A DNA stretch of 31,928 bases from Pyronema omphalodes (lineage: Eukaryota > Ascomycota > Pezizomycetes > Pezizales > Pyronemataceae). The notes below the pieces were generated by a model. It was not told where the DNA came from. It was given only the letters and a program-made list of their open reading frames with translations, and did no database searches. The position numbers and the translations under genes are program-made. Position 1 is the first letter of the stretch. The number at the start of each line of letters is the position of its first letter. Location of the stretch: contig JAJJXM010000152.1 of NCBI GenBank assembly GCA_024516155.1, positions 1 to 31,928 of the forward strand. Reading direction: 5' to 3'. This document shows, piece after piece, positions 18,001-26,416 of this stretch.

Positions 18001-18702
18001 TTACCATTAGCGGAATTCGCTGCGAATAACCAAGCATCCGAGACAACGGGAACTTCCCCGTTCTTTGCTAATAAAGGATTCGACCCCCGTTGTCAATTCG
18101 ATTTACTTCCAGCAGCTACGAACGATGTAAACGATCGACGGGCCCTCACAACTTCGAAAACCCTCGCCGAAATCCATAACCATTTACGAGCTGAGATCAA
18201 CAGAGCTAATCTACGTTATCAAGAGAATGCCGATAAACATCGACTCCCGTCACCGAATTATCAGCCCGGAGATCTGGTATGGATGAATGCCCGTAATTGG
18301 AAAACCCGTCGACCCTCCCGGAAATTAGACAACAAACGTTACGGACCCCTCAAGATTATCGCCAAAGTATCCCCCTATGCCTATCGATTAGAACTACCTC
18401 CGACAATGAAATGTCACAACGTTCAACATGTTTCCTTATTGGAACCCGCTGCGAATGACCCCTACCCCGGTCAACAATCAGACCCACCACCCCCGGTGGA
18501 AATCGACGGTGAAGACGAATACTTCATCGAAGCTATCCTCGACTCCCGAATTCACCGGAAGAAACTTCAGTATATGGTTAAATGGGTTGGATACGATATG
18601 CCCGATTGGGAACCCGCCGAACTCCATTTCGACAGTAAAGCCGTTGACGACTTTCATAAAAAGTATCCCGATAAACCGGGACCCCTCCCCAACTTATCTT
18701 AG
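14980..18702 (+). CDS. pol: B2 Pol, full length: protease, RT, RNase H, integrase, chromodomain
   Basis: This is the intact polyprotein expressed by -1 frameshift from gag. The frame is open from an ATG at 14845 inside gag, but that start would bypass the frameshift signal. Protease Asp of DCGCTG is at 15178. RT catalytic YLDD is at 16261-16272. RNase H has ETDASDYV near 16705 and SDHKNLEYF near 16915. The integrase zinc domain (HHDSPTAGHPGR, CHTC) is at about 17425-17550, with catalytic residues in SMDFVTGL (near 17635), ISDRGPQF (near 17820) and TDGQTER (near 17915). A GPLKII module follows, and the chromodomain is at about 18517-18690 (EYFIEAILDSR, KWVGYDMPDWEPA). Chromodomains of this class direct integration to chromatin marked by histone H3 lysine 9 methylation in some elements. 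Confidence 0.95.
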   Translation, partial: RVVHQQPVGSVVGPAPASSFVSSQEIVYVSASSLSSKQENELDGNHLVVPCTLTEHNTKIDTHALVDCGCTGISFMNEDFARQHNFPRYQLKNPKMVEVIDGRPISSGDITEYVEVECTIGDHHELLTAYVTRLGHYPLVLGIPWLRKHDVTINFADNDIKFSSPNCLPHRTTLTPTPVKGIAPKQQNKICAISATTFRRIVNNANNRYGKVEQFSLSLNEITTALQPEKEEPDLKTIVPPEYHQYLGIFEKVNADKLPPHRPSDHKISLVDGFQPPFGPLYSLSRPELEELKRWLDENLTKGFIRASSSPAAAPILFVKKGDGSLRLVVDYRGINAGTIKNRYPLPLMQDTLMNLSRAKWFTKLDIRGAYNLIRMANGEEWKTAFRTRYGLFESLVMPFGLTNAPATFQNFINDVLAPYLDRFCTAYLDDTLIYSDNLEEHKQHVKLILEAFEKAGLHLKPEKCEFHQKEVKYLGLIISTEGIKMDPEKITAVRDWESPRNLKDVRAFLGFANFYRRFVKNYSKIVQPLTLLTRKGVPFVWSESQQQAFEELKSTFTSAPVLARFDPDRDVIVETDASDYVSAGVLSQYDDKGILHPIAYFSKKHSPAECNYEIYDKELMAIVRAFEEWRPELQSVINPIRVLSDHKNLEYFTSTKLLNRRQARWSQFLSQFNFKIVYRPGTAGGKPDALTRRSGDLPKEGDERSLENHTTIIKPENILHAAAVTPSNQQTITNSQQTVIPDPQQTNPTLSQLFTEAYEKDPFPIKVIEMLNNNTRYCKDITLAECTVNNNRLFYRGCLWVPNYEPLRLHLMQQHHDSPTAGHPGRSKTLEYLSRTYTWPQMRTDVERYIRNCHTCQRSKPTRHAPFGILRPLPIPERPWQDISMDFVTGLPWSNGCDAIWVVVDRLTKERHLIACRTDIDAKELSSLFITHIFRLHGLPLTIISDRGPQFAALFWKNLCRRLGIEPRLSTAFHPQTDGQTERMNAIMEQYLRAHVNYLQDDWADWLPLAEFAANNQASETTGTSPFFANKGFDPRCQFDLLPAATNDVNDRRALTTSKTLAEIHNHLRAEINRANLRYQENADKHRLPSPNYQPGDLVWMNARNWKTRRPSRKLDNKRYGPLKIIAKVSPYAYRLELPPTMKCHNVQHVSLLEPAANDPYPGQQSDPPPPVEIDGEDEYFIEAILDSRIHRKKLQYMVKWVGYDMPDWEPAELHFDSKAVDDFHKKYPDKPGPLPNLS

Positions 18703-18741
18703 AAGTTACTTCGCCGGAGCTCAGTCCAAGAAGGGGGATCC

Positions 18742-19881
18742 TGTCACGGCTCGAGAATTATTACCTTCCCCCTCCTCGTCATTCATTCACCTATTATCAT
18801 TCGCTTCATTATCCAGCACTCGTTTGTTTATTTATTTCTGTTATCCTTCGGTCTTCGATCATCACTCGTCACTCGCCTGGGTTAGGGTTGCGCTCAATTC
18901 CCAAATTGTCAAAAAGGTCACGTGACTTATCCCCAGGGTTAGGGGTCAGCTCGGATCCCTTTTCGGAAATTCCATACCTACGGTCTACCGATCATCTTAT
19001 CCGATTAGATAAGATCGGTCACGTGTTCTAATCAATAGTAGATCAGTATGCATGCGCACTGGTCTACTAATGTGCGCACTCGTGACTAGGGCTAGGGCAC
19101 GATCATCTTATCGATAAGATAAGATCTAGTCATGTGACCTTATCAGTATTGCACCATCTTTCCAATCGCAGCTGATCTGGTTTCACGTGACTAGGGTTAG
19201 GGTTGCGCCCGCACGCACACAAACTAGGGTTAGGTTTGTGACCGTACGCGCACAGCTAGGGTTAGGGTTACGGACGCACGCGCACGATTAGGGTTACGGA
19301 AGCGCGCGCGTGACTACGCTTAGGGTTACGCTAGCGCGCACGCGAAGTACGCTACCGCGCACGCGAGTTACGCTATCGCGCACGCGAGATACGCTAACGA
19401 GCGCGCGACGAGGCTGTGCACGCAAACACGCTAATTTGGTACGAACGCGTTAGCGCGTCTAGAACGCGCAACCGCGACCGCGTTGTTTACTTAGTTATTT
19501 TTCGGGAAAATTCTGCAAGCCGTGGCTCGGCGTGTAAGGAGGAAAAAATGTATATAAGAGGATTGTTTCTTTGTTTGTTTATTTTGTTTTTCTTTTCTCC
19601 TTACACAGTTATTTGTTTATTTATAAATTCAAATACTTTGTCGAAAATCTTTGTTTACGTCCTCGTTCTCGTCCCCGTCTTTGGATCTCTTTGTCCCTTG
19701 AAATCTTTGTTTATTTCCTTAACTTCTAAACACAGAAAGTCTTTAAGTTGATGCTAGACACAGCTTAAGAGTTTCTAACGTTGAAGTTATTATAAGGATA
19801 TATCCATTGAACTCAAGAGTGAATAATTGAGAAGAGCCCTCAGGTTCTCCGTCAGCTATCTCTCCCTTGTTCGCCGTTACA
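18742..19881 (+). repeat. B2 3' LTR, 1140 bp
   Basis: It is preceded by the polypurine tract AAGAAGGGGGATCC and followed by CTGTG (19882-19886). It repeats the full U3 cluster, 21-bp array, TATA box and R of the 5' LTR. It differs at about one base (CpA to TpA at 19624). Confidence 0.95.
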
Positions 19882-22092
19882 CTGTGGCTTCAGAACAGCT
19901 TGCTGGTTCGCCAGTATTCGTTCGTCTCCCTCTTCCGGGAGGTCGGCGGCTCTTCTTGTCAGGGCGTCCGGTTTTCCTCCCAACGTACCCGGTCGATAGG
20001 TGATCACAAAGTTAAACCGAGACAGGAACTCGGACCAGCGTGCTTGTCGTCTATTCAGCAGCTTTGTCGTCATAAAGTATTCAAGATTCTTGTGATCCGT
20101 CAATACTTTTATAGGGAAGGCGGAGCCCTCTAAGTGGGGACGCCATTCCTCAAAACAACGAACTATTGCCAATAGTTCCTTGTCGTAGATTTCGTAGTTA
20201 CATTCTGCCGGGGAATGCTTCTTGGAATAAAATGCGACGGGGTGTAACACGTTATCGTCGTCGTATTGTGATAAAACTCCAGCGGACACATAGTCAGATG
20301 CGTCTGTTTCTACTACAATCGGTTTCTCGTAGTCGAAGTGCTTGAGGATGGGTGCTGATGTAAATGCGTCCTTCAGTCGGTCGAAGGCGCTCTGCTGATC
20401 TTTACCCCAGACAAAGGGGATTGCTTTACCATCTTTCTTTTTGGTCAGAGCTGTAAGCGGGGAGACCACTTTTGAGTAGTCTTTGATAAATCTTCGGTAG
20501 AAATTCGCGAAGCCCAGGAACTCTTGGACCTGTTTCAAATTGGTTGGTTCCTTCCAATCTCTCACTGTGGCTACTTTGGAATCCATCATGCGCGCGCCGT
20601 CGCGGCCGATGTTGTAGCCCAGGTACTGTACTTCTGCCTTAGCAAACTTACACTTCTCTGGCTTCAAGTGCAGTTTTTCTTGTTTGAGTCGTTCCAAGAT
20701 CTTTCGGACGTGTGCGGTGTGATCGGACTTTGTTTCGGAGAATACGAGGATATCGTCCAAGTATGCCGTACAAAACTGGTCTAGGTATGGTCTCAGGACA
20801 TCATTTATAAATGCCTGGAAATCGGCAGGCGCGTTGGTGAGTCCAAAAGGCATCACTTTCGATTCAAACAGGCCGTACCGTGTGCGGAAGGCCGTCTTCC
20901 ATTCTTCGCCTTCTGCCATTCTGATAAGATTATAAGCGCTGCGGACATCAAGGGTCGTAAAGTATTGAGCTTTGGAAAGATTCATCATCGTTTCCTGTAT
21001 CAATGGCAGCGGGTACCGGTTCTTCTCGGTACCTTCATTCAGTCTTCGGTAGTCGACACACAGGCGTAGGGATCCGTCTGATTTCTTCACGAATAATATC
21101 GGCGAGGCGGCCGGTGATTGGGATCGTTGTATAAATGCTTTCTCCAAATTCTCATCGAGCCATGTTTTCAGCGTCTGCAACTCGTTGCGTGACAGCGAGT
21201 ATAACGGGCCAAAGGGCGGAACGAATCCCTCTTTCAGTGGGATCTTGTGGTCGTAGGGTCGGTGCGGGGGAAGTTCCTTCGCGTTGACCTCCTTGAATAA
21301 ATCGAGGTAGTCATGATACTCCTCGGGGATCATGTCCTTCAGTTCGTCGTCCGTGAGGGGGGGCTTGTCTTGTAGGGCGACGGTGATCTCGTCCAACGAT
21401 AGCGAGAACACTGTCAGGCTTTCGTCTTCCACCATTTCCTTGAAGTCGGTGATGGTTAGACTTGAGATCTCTATTGGGGGTTCGTCCGGGGGGTCGGGGA
21501 CCGAGTCTTCCAACTCCGGCAAGGGGTTTGTGTCGGGCTCGTGGACAGCGGGAGGGGGCCTCGAGTCCAGGACCTCGACACCGGTTGTGCTCACAGGCAA
21601 CGGGGTGCAGTTCCTTAGGCAGTATTCGGAGTCGAAGCTTACAGTGTTGGAACTGAAGCTTATGGTTACATCGTGTTTTTTCAACCAGGGGATACCCAAC
21701 ACCACCGGGTAGTGACCCAGCTTGGTGACAAACATGGGAAGGGTTTCCGAGTGACCATTGATGGTATACTCTACTTGGGCGAGGTGTGTTATTTTTCCTG
21801 AGGATATGGGGCGGCCGTCGATAACTTCGACCGTTCGGGCGGTGGATAGGGGGGTTAGGGGGAGTTTGTGATGGCGGGCGAAATTGCGGTCAACAAAGGC
21901 GATACCAGTGGCGCCGCAGTCAACGAGCGCTACTGTTTTCACGGAGCGGTTATTGGAAAACAAGGAACAGGAGAGGACAAGGTGTTTGCATTCTAACTTT
22001 CCAGTAAAACTTGCGCCCGATAATAGCAATGTATCAGCAATAATAGTATTCCCACCAGCGGCAGAGCCATCTTCTTGCAGCTGGTTTATTCT
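19882..22092 (-). CDS. pol: A2 Pol part 1: protease, RT, RNase H (interrupted by B2)
   Basis: The minus-strand pol begins at the frameshift near 22092 and continues through the DCGATG protease motif, LGIPWL, the RT with FGLTNAPA and YLDD (near 20760), and RNase H with ETDASDYV. It is cut at the Gln codon before the N-F-Q-L-C-M segment by B2. The open frame then runs about 10 codons into the B2 LTR and stops at 19852. It carries a 3-nt insertion relative to A1 just after gag and a few substitutions (Cys to Tyr, Asn to Asp, Gly to Ala, Asn to Lys). Confidence 0.93.
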
Positions 22093-23432
22093 TTTCCCGA
22101 CACTTCTTCTTCAGCATCCACTAATTCCACGCTCGCGACTTTAACATTCGTCTTGGCGGGGCACGACGCAGCCATGTGGCCGAGGCCACCGCAGTAGAGG
22201 CAACGTCCTTCTGATAGGCGGGTCGCGCGCTCCTGTGCCGACAGTTTCTGACGGGGTCCCTGGGCCGGGGTTTGCTTGCTGGAGGAGGCGGTGGTGGCTT
22301 GGGTAGCGGGGGTGGGGCGACTGGTGGTGGGGGTGGCGGTGGTAGTGGTCTTAACTTGGCCGCGGTTGGTACGCAGCTTGCGGAGGTTTTCAAGTGCCCT
22401 TAATTGGGAGTCCAATTTTTGACACTGCTCGACGAATTCGTGCATCGTGGTGGTGGGCGGGGCACCAACCAACTTCTCGTGTAGCTCAAGGGACAGGCCG
22501 TTACGCAGGGCATCCATGGTGGCGGCTTCGTCCCAGCCTAACTCTGCGACTAGGCGGGAGAACTCTGCGTAGTAGTCCGAAAATTCGCGGTTGTTCTGTC
22601 GGAGATTCTGTAGTTTGAAACGAGCCGTTGCGCGCTCGTCCGGGTCTCCGAAGGTACGCTGTAAAATTTTAATGACGTCCTCGACGTCGTTGAGAGCCCA
22701 GCGGTTGCCGTTTTCCTTGATGTAAGGAAGAATCTGATCCAGGGCGCGTCCGCGGAGGCGGCCCATGGCGTAAGAAATCCGTTTATGGGGGGTCGGGAAA
22801 CGTAGTTCATCGCTCACTAACTTGATACGAAGCAAGGAGACAAAGCGGCGAAGGTCCTCCCTGTTGGACCCGTCGAAGGTTGGCGGATCCGAGATTTTGT
22901 CTCCAGTTACGCGGATGCCTGGGGAGGCGAGTAGCGCGTTGATTAGCTCACGCTGGCGGGTGAGTTCTTTCTCGTAGTAGTGGATTTCGTTTGTATCGGC
23001 TTGCTCCTCCGGGGTGAGGAGGATCTCGGGGTCACGGGGGGGGGGTGTAGGAATTGGTGCGATTATCGCGGGGGCGGGGGCTGCGGCTGCGGCTGTGGTA
23101 GGGGGTGCGGCGGCTCGCGGTGCTGGTTCTGGGCCGTTCGGGTAGACCTGGACGGAGCCAGTCTGGATCACGACAGGGGGAATGGGAGCAGGGGTGGGAG
23201 CTTCCGGAGCGCGGGAGGCGACAGGGCTGGATACCCGAGTGCTGTTACGAGAGCCGGGGGTTTCCGCGAGGTCGTTTAGGAGGTAACCCGTGGGGTGGTC
23301 CTGAGCGTCTAAAATGGATTGTGCGAGTTGTTTTGTAAAGGTGAGCGGTTCATGGCCGTCGGGGAACTGGGTCATGGCGGCGGCGTTCACAATTTGTTGC
23401 CAGTGGCCTTCGTCAATGAGTTTAATATGCAT
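22086..23432 (-). CDS. gag: A2 Gag
   Basis: The 448-residue Gag starts from the first ATG of the frame (complement at 23430-23432), which overlaps the leader-ORF stop as in A1. Its composition is as in A1: Pro/Ala-rich N-terminal region, Gag core with FGDPDERAT, Thr-rich linker, zinc knuckle near the C-terminus. It differs from A1 by about two residues (Arg to Thr in the Pro-rich tract and Arg to Lys after the core). It ends with the slippery GGA AAA GAA TAA (heptamer 22098-22092). Confidence 0.93.
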   Translation of the reverse strand: MHIKLIDEGHWQQIVNAAAMTQFPDGHEPLTFTKQLAQSILDAQDHPTGYLLNDLAETPGSRNSTRVSSPVASRAPEAPTPAPIPPVVIQTGSVQVYPNGPEPAPRAAAPPTTAAAAAPAPAIIAPIPTPPPRDPEILLTPEEQADTNEIHYYEKELTRQRELINALLASPGIRVTGDKISDPPTFDGSNREDLRRFVSLLRIKLVSDELRFPTPHKRISYAMGRLRGRALDQILPYIKENGNRWALNDVEDVIKILQRTFGDPDERATARFKLQNLRQNNREFSDYYAEFSRLVAELGWDEAATMDALRNGLSLELHEKLVGAPPTTTMHEFVEQCQKLDSQLRALENLRKLRTNRGQVKTTTTATPTTSRPTPATQATTASSSKQTPAQGPRQKLSAQERATRLSEGRCLYCGGLGHMAASCPAKTNVKVASVELVDAEEEVSGKE

Positions 23433-23664
23433 CCTGGCGGACTCTGAGGATTGGCTTGAGTCTGATGGTGCGGCGGATGTGCTCCTGATAGGTGTAGTCC
23501 TGGAGTTGCCAGCGGACCACAAGGTAGCAGTTATTTTCTGCTCGTCGGACGGTTCTTCGCACTGCGCCAGCGAATCTGTCGGGGATCCCAAAGGTTTCGT
23601 ATAAGGTGTGTGTTTCAAGAGCTTGCTTTAGTGCGTGGGCCTAGGCAGAACCGGTGCGGTTCAT
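23422..23664 (-). pseudogene. A2 leader ORF, broken by TAG
   Basis: It has the same layout as A1: ATG at 23664, TAG at 23643-23641 as the eighth codon, then an open frame to TAA at 23424-23422 overlapping the gag AUG. The TAG is shared with A1 but not A3. Confidence 0.6.
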
Positions 23665-23699
23665 GCGTGTCGGTTGAATAGTTAATCGATCGAACGTAA

Positions 23700-24228
23700 T
23701 GTCAGGGACACGAGAACGGACGTTCAAGGGACACACTGAACACTACCGGAAAGAGGGACTAGGCAGGTTCCGGAACGGGGAACGGCAGGACAAGGACCGA
23801 AGTGCTCGTCAGACGGACGGCACACTAAACAGGGACAGGGACAAGGACAAGAGTGACGTAGGACTTAGGAGAGGAATTCTTATATTAGGAGTCAGGAGAA
23901 GACACAAGACGTTCGATGGAGAATCTCGACAACGGGGAGGCAAGCCTCCTTATGTACAAAGGGGCGGCCAGCACTCTTGCTGGGCCGTCATACAATCATC
24001 GCTACATGAGCTTCCGTTCTCCATCGATTCAACTGCGACGCCACAGCTCTCCCGCTCGTGGTACGTCATCCATCATCAATCAGTCTCTCAGTCAACATGG
24101 CACGGCACACACAACAACACAACAACACAACGGCAACACAACACGGCAAGACAACGGCACGATGTCGATCAACAACCACGACAACAAGATGACGCAACAC
24201 AACGGCTCGTCAGCCGTGTGCCGTGACA
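23700..24228 (-). repeat. A2 5' LTR, 529 bp
   Basis: This is a complete LTR in reverse orientation, TGTCAGGG...CCGTGACA on the plus strand. The primer-binding site lies just outside at 23697-23689 (minus), after a 2-nt gap. It differs from the A2 3' LTR by about one base (CCCGC versus CCAGC near 24052). Confidence 0.95.
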
Positions 24229-24233
24229 AGATG

Positions 24234-25417
24234 TGGACCAATTCGTCCGAAATTGCCACACCTGTAAAAGAACAAAGGCTACCCGCCACGCACCCTATGG
24301 AACCCTGAAGCCCCTACCGGTTCCGCACCACCCTTGGCGGAATATATCGGTGGATTTTGTTACTGGACTACCGACATCAGAAGGCTTCGACGCAATATGT
24401 GCGATCGTTTGCCGACTAACGAAACAGCGGCACTTGGTGCCCTGCCATTCCACGATAGACGCAGAAGGCTTCGCGCAACTCTTCCTGGAAAATGTGTTCA
24501 AACTACACGGCCTGCCAGACACAGTAGTGTCCGACCGCGGTCCGCAATTTGTGGCCCATTTCTGGAAACACTTGGCGAATTGCATGGGTATCGAAATTGC
24601 CACGAGTACGGCCTTTCATCCCCAAACCGACGGCCAAACAGAGAGAATTAACGCGGTTACGGAGCAATATCTCCGCGCGTACGTCTGTTATTTACAAGAC
24701 GATTGGAAGAAATTTTTACCACTGGCAGAATTTGCTGCAAATAACCAAGTATCGGATACAACGTCGCTGTCTCCGTTCTACGCTATATATGGTCGACATC
24801 CCAAGTGCTCTTTCGAACTGGAAATCAGGACCGACAACCCTGAGGAAGTGAAAGCGAACGAGGTAGCGGAAAGGATGTCACACATCCATGACGTCTTACG
24901 TTCGGAAATGAAATACGCCCAAGCCCGCCACATAGAAGCCGCCGACAATTACCGACTCCCCGCGCCGGTCTTCAAACCAGGAGACCTGGTATGGTTGGAC
25001 GCCCGCAACCTGAGAACCCGCCGCCCCTCAAAGAAACTAGAAAATAAACACCTAGGCCCCTTCACCGTGTTACGGCCTATTGGATCCCACGCCTATGAAT
25101 TGGATATACCGGAGACCATGAAACACCACAGGACCTTCCCCGTGTCCCTACTAAACCCAGCCCCTTCGGACCCCCTCCCTGGTCAGATTATCCCACCGCC
25201 CCTACCGGTAGTAGTAGACGGCGAAGAAGAATGGTTCGTGGATGAAATTCTGGATAGCCGTTGGTCAAGAGGAAACCTGCAGTACCTCGTCAAGTGGACC
25301 GGCCACGACTCTCCAACCTGGGAACCGGAAACGAACCTATCCGAGACTGAGGCCGCTGAGAGATTTCACCAGTTATACCCAGACAAACCTTCTCCTCTCG
25401 TAGGAACTCGAGCCTAA
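24234..25417 (+). CDS. pol: A1 Pol part 2: integrase and chromodomain
   Basis: This continues A1 pol after A2 and the repeated AGATG. It begins in the integrase zinc domain (D-Q-F-V-R-N-C-H-T-C). The catalytic residues lie in SVDFVTGLP (near 24350), VSDRGPQF (near 24530) and TDGQTER (near 24635). Next come the GPFTVLRPIGSHAYELD module and a chromodomain (EEWFVDEILDSR, KWTGHDSPTWEPE) near 25230-25390. TAA is at 25415-25417, directly before the polypurine tract. It has no start codon of its own; translation from a GTG near 24233 is not supported. Confidence 0.93.
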
Positions 25418-25418
25418 C

Positions 25419-25429
25419 GGGGGGGGTAC
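25419..25429 (+). other. A1 polypurine tract
   Basis: Eight G residues followed by TAC end exactly at the 3' LTR. A2 has the same tract with seven G (minus strand, 10957-10951). Confidence 0.8.
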
Positions 25430-25958
25430 TGTCACGGCACACGGCTGACGAGCCGTTGTGTTGCGTCATCATGTTGTCGTGGTCGTTGATCGACATCGTG
25501 CCGTTGTCTTGCCGTGTTGTGTTGCCGTTGTGTTGTTGTGTTGTTGTGTGTGCCGTGCCATGTTGACTGAGAGACTGATTGATGATGGATGACGTACCAC
25601 GAGCTGGAGAGCTGTGGCGTCGCAGTTGAATCGATGGAGAACGGAAGCTCATGTAGCGATGATTGTATGACGGCCCAGCAAGAGTGCTGGCCGCCCCTTT
25701 GTACATAAGGAGGCTTGCCTCCCCGTCGTCGAGATTCTCCATCGAACGTCTTGTGTCTTCTCCTGACTCCTAATATAAGAATTCCTCTCCTAAGTCCTAC
25801 GTCACTCTTGTCCTTGTCCCTGTCCCTGTTTAGTGTGCCGTCCGTCTGACGAGCACTTCGGTCCTTGTCCTGCCGTTCCCCGTTCCGGAACCTGCCTAGT
25901 CCCTCTTTCCGGTAGTGTTCAGTGTGTCCCTTGAGCGTCCGTTCTCGTGTCCCTGACA
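25430..25958 (+). repeat. A1 3' LTR, 529 bp
   Basis: This is a complete LTR. The start has a 10-bp inverted repeat, CACGGCACAC (25433-25442) and GTGTGCCGTG (25548-25557), and a terminal hairpin ACGGCT-GACG-AGCCGT (25441-25456). TACATAA is at 25702-25708 and ATCGAACGT at 25741-25749. Four bases differ from the 5' LTR. Confidence 0.95.
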
Positions 25959-26103
25959 ATAGGTGGGTATTCGGGATGGGTAAGTATGTTGGGATGGGCA
26001 GGGTTTGCGGTCACGGTTTAGATGATAGAACTGCAGTGTGTAGATAGGATTGTGTAAATAGATAATTGATTGCGTACTAGACTAATGAAATACAAATGTC
26101 CCC

Positions 26104-26110
26104 TTATATA
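26104..26110 (-). promoter_or_regulatory. C1 LTR TATA box
   Basis: TATATAA followed by GGGGACA on the minus strand lies about 415 bp into the LTR, an ordinary place for the U3 promoter. The start site cannot be located because the primer-binding site is absent. Confidence 0.55.
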
Positions 26111-26211
26111 CCTTTGTCCCTGTGCTCATGTGATTTCCCAACTTATCTGACCCGCAGATATTCCATCCATCATGAGACACCCTTCGCTCCACCGTGACTC
26201 CCAAAACCTAA

Positions 26212-26317
26212 CTAAAACACAATACAAACATAAACCAAAACATAATACAAAACATAAGCAAAACATAATACAAAACATAAGCAAAACACAATACAAAACA
26301 TAAGCAAAACATATTCC
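26212..26317. repeat. AAAACATAAT/AAAACATAAGC minisatellite in the C1 LTR
   Basis: The 11-12-bp blocks AAAACATAATAC and AAAACATAAGC alternate, forming an approximately 23-bp unit present about three times plus degenerate ends. A 75-codon minus-strand ORF across it is low-complexity and not supported as a gene. Confidence 0.75.
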
Positions 26318-26416
26318 AAACCTCGAGGAAACCCTCCTCGTTCCACCCCGCACTTACCCCCTTGTCCCTCGGTTAACCCTAACTCCTCTCGCCTAGCCCT
26401 AGCTCCACCTCTTCGC

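Larger units (their letters stand above)
12485..19881 (+). mobile_element. B2: complete family B chromovirus with 1140-bp LTRs
   Basis: This is a 7397-bp element with LTRs at 12485-13624 and 18742-19881 that differ at about one base (C at 13367, T at 19624). It has a TATA box, self-primer, primer-binding site, leader ORF, gag, frameshift signal, full-length pol with chromodomain and polypurine tract, all uninterrupted. It is the only copy in the window that looks capable of autonomous transposition. Confidence 0.96.
4595..24228 (-). mobile_element. A2: family A element inserted antisense in A1, itself carrying B1 and B2
   Basis: Read on the minus strand: 5' LTR 24228-23700, leader ORF, gag 23432-22086, pol from 22092 to 19882, insertion of B2 (12485-19881), pol to 10959, polypurine tract, 3' LTR from 10947 to 10913, insertion of B1 (5094-10912), and the rest of the LTR down to 4595. 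Without B1 and one GCAAC copy the 3' LTR is exactly 529 bp, equal to the 5' LTR. The two LTRs differ by about one base. Apart from the two insertions and the leader TAG, all reading frames are open. Confidence 0.95.
1..25958 (+). mobile_element. A1: family A Ty3/Gypsy chromovirus, split by nested A2
   Basis: Order on the plus strand is 5' LTR (1-442, left end outside the window), leader ORF, gag, pol part 1 to 4594, then the antisense element A2 (4595-24228), then pol part 2 (24234-25417), a G-rich polypurine tract and the 3' LTR (25430-25958). Removing A2 and one copy of the AGATG target duplication restores one continuous pol reading frame. The coding parts have no stop or frameshift apart from a TAG in the leader ORF, so A1 was probably competent before A2 landed in it. 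The two LTRs differ at 4 of 442 comparable positions. Its own target duplication cannot be checked because the left end is missing. Confidence 0.95.

Noticed and set aside
26212..26317. A CRISPR-like array
   Set aside because: The units are 11-12 bp with no unique spacers; it is a minisatellite within an LTR.
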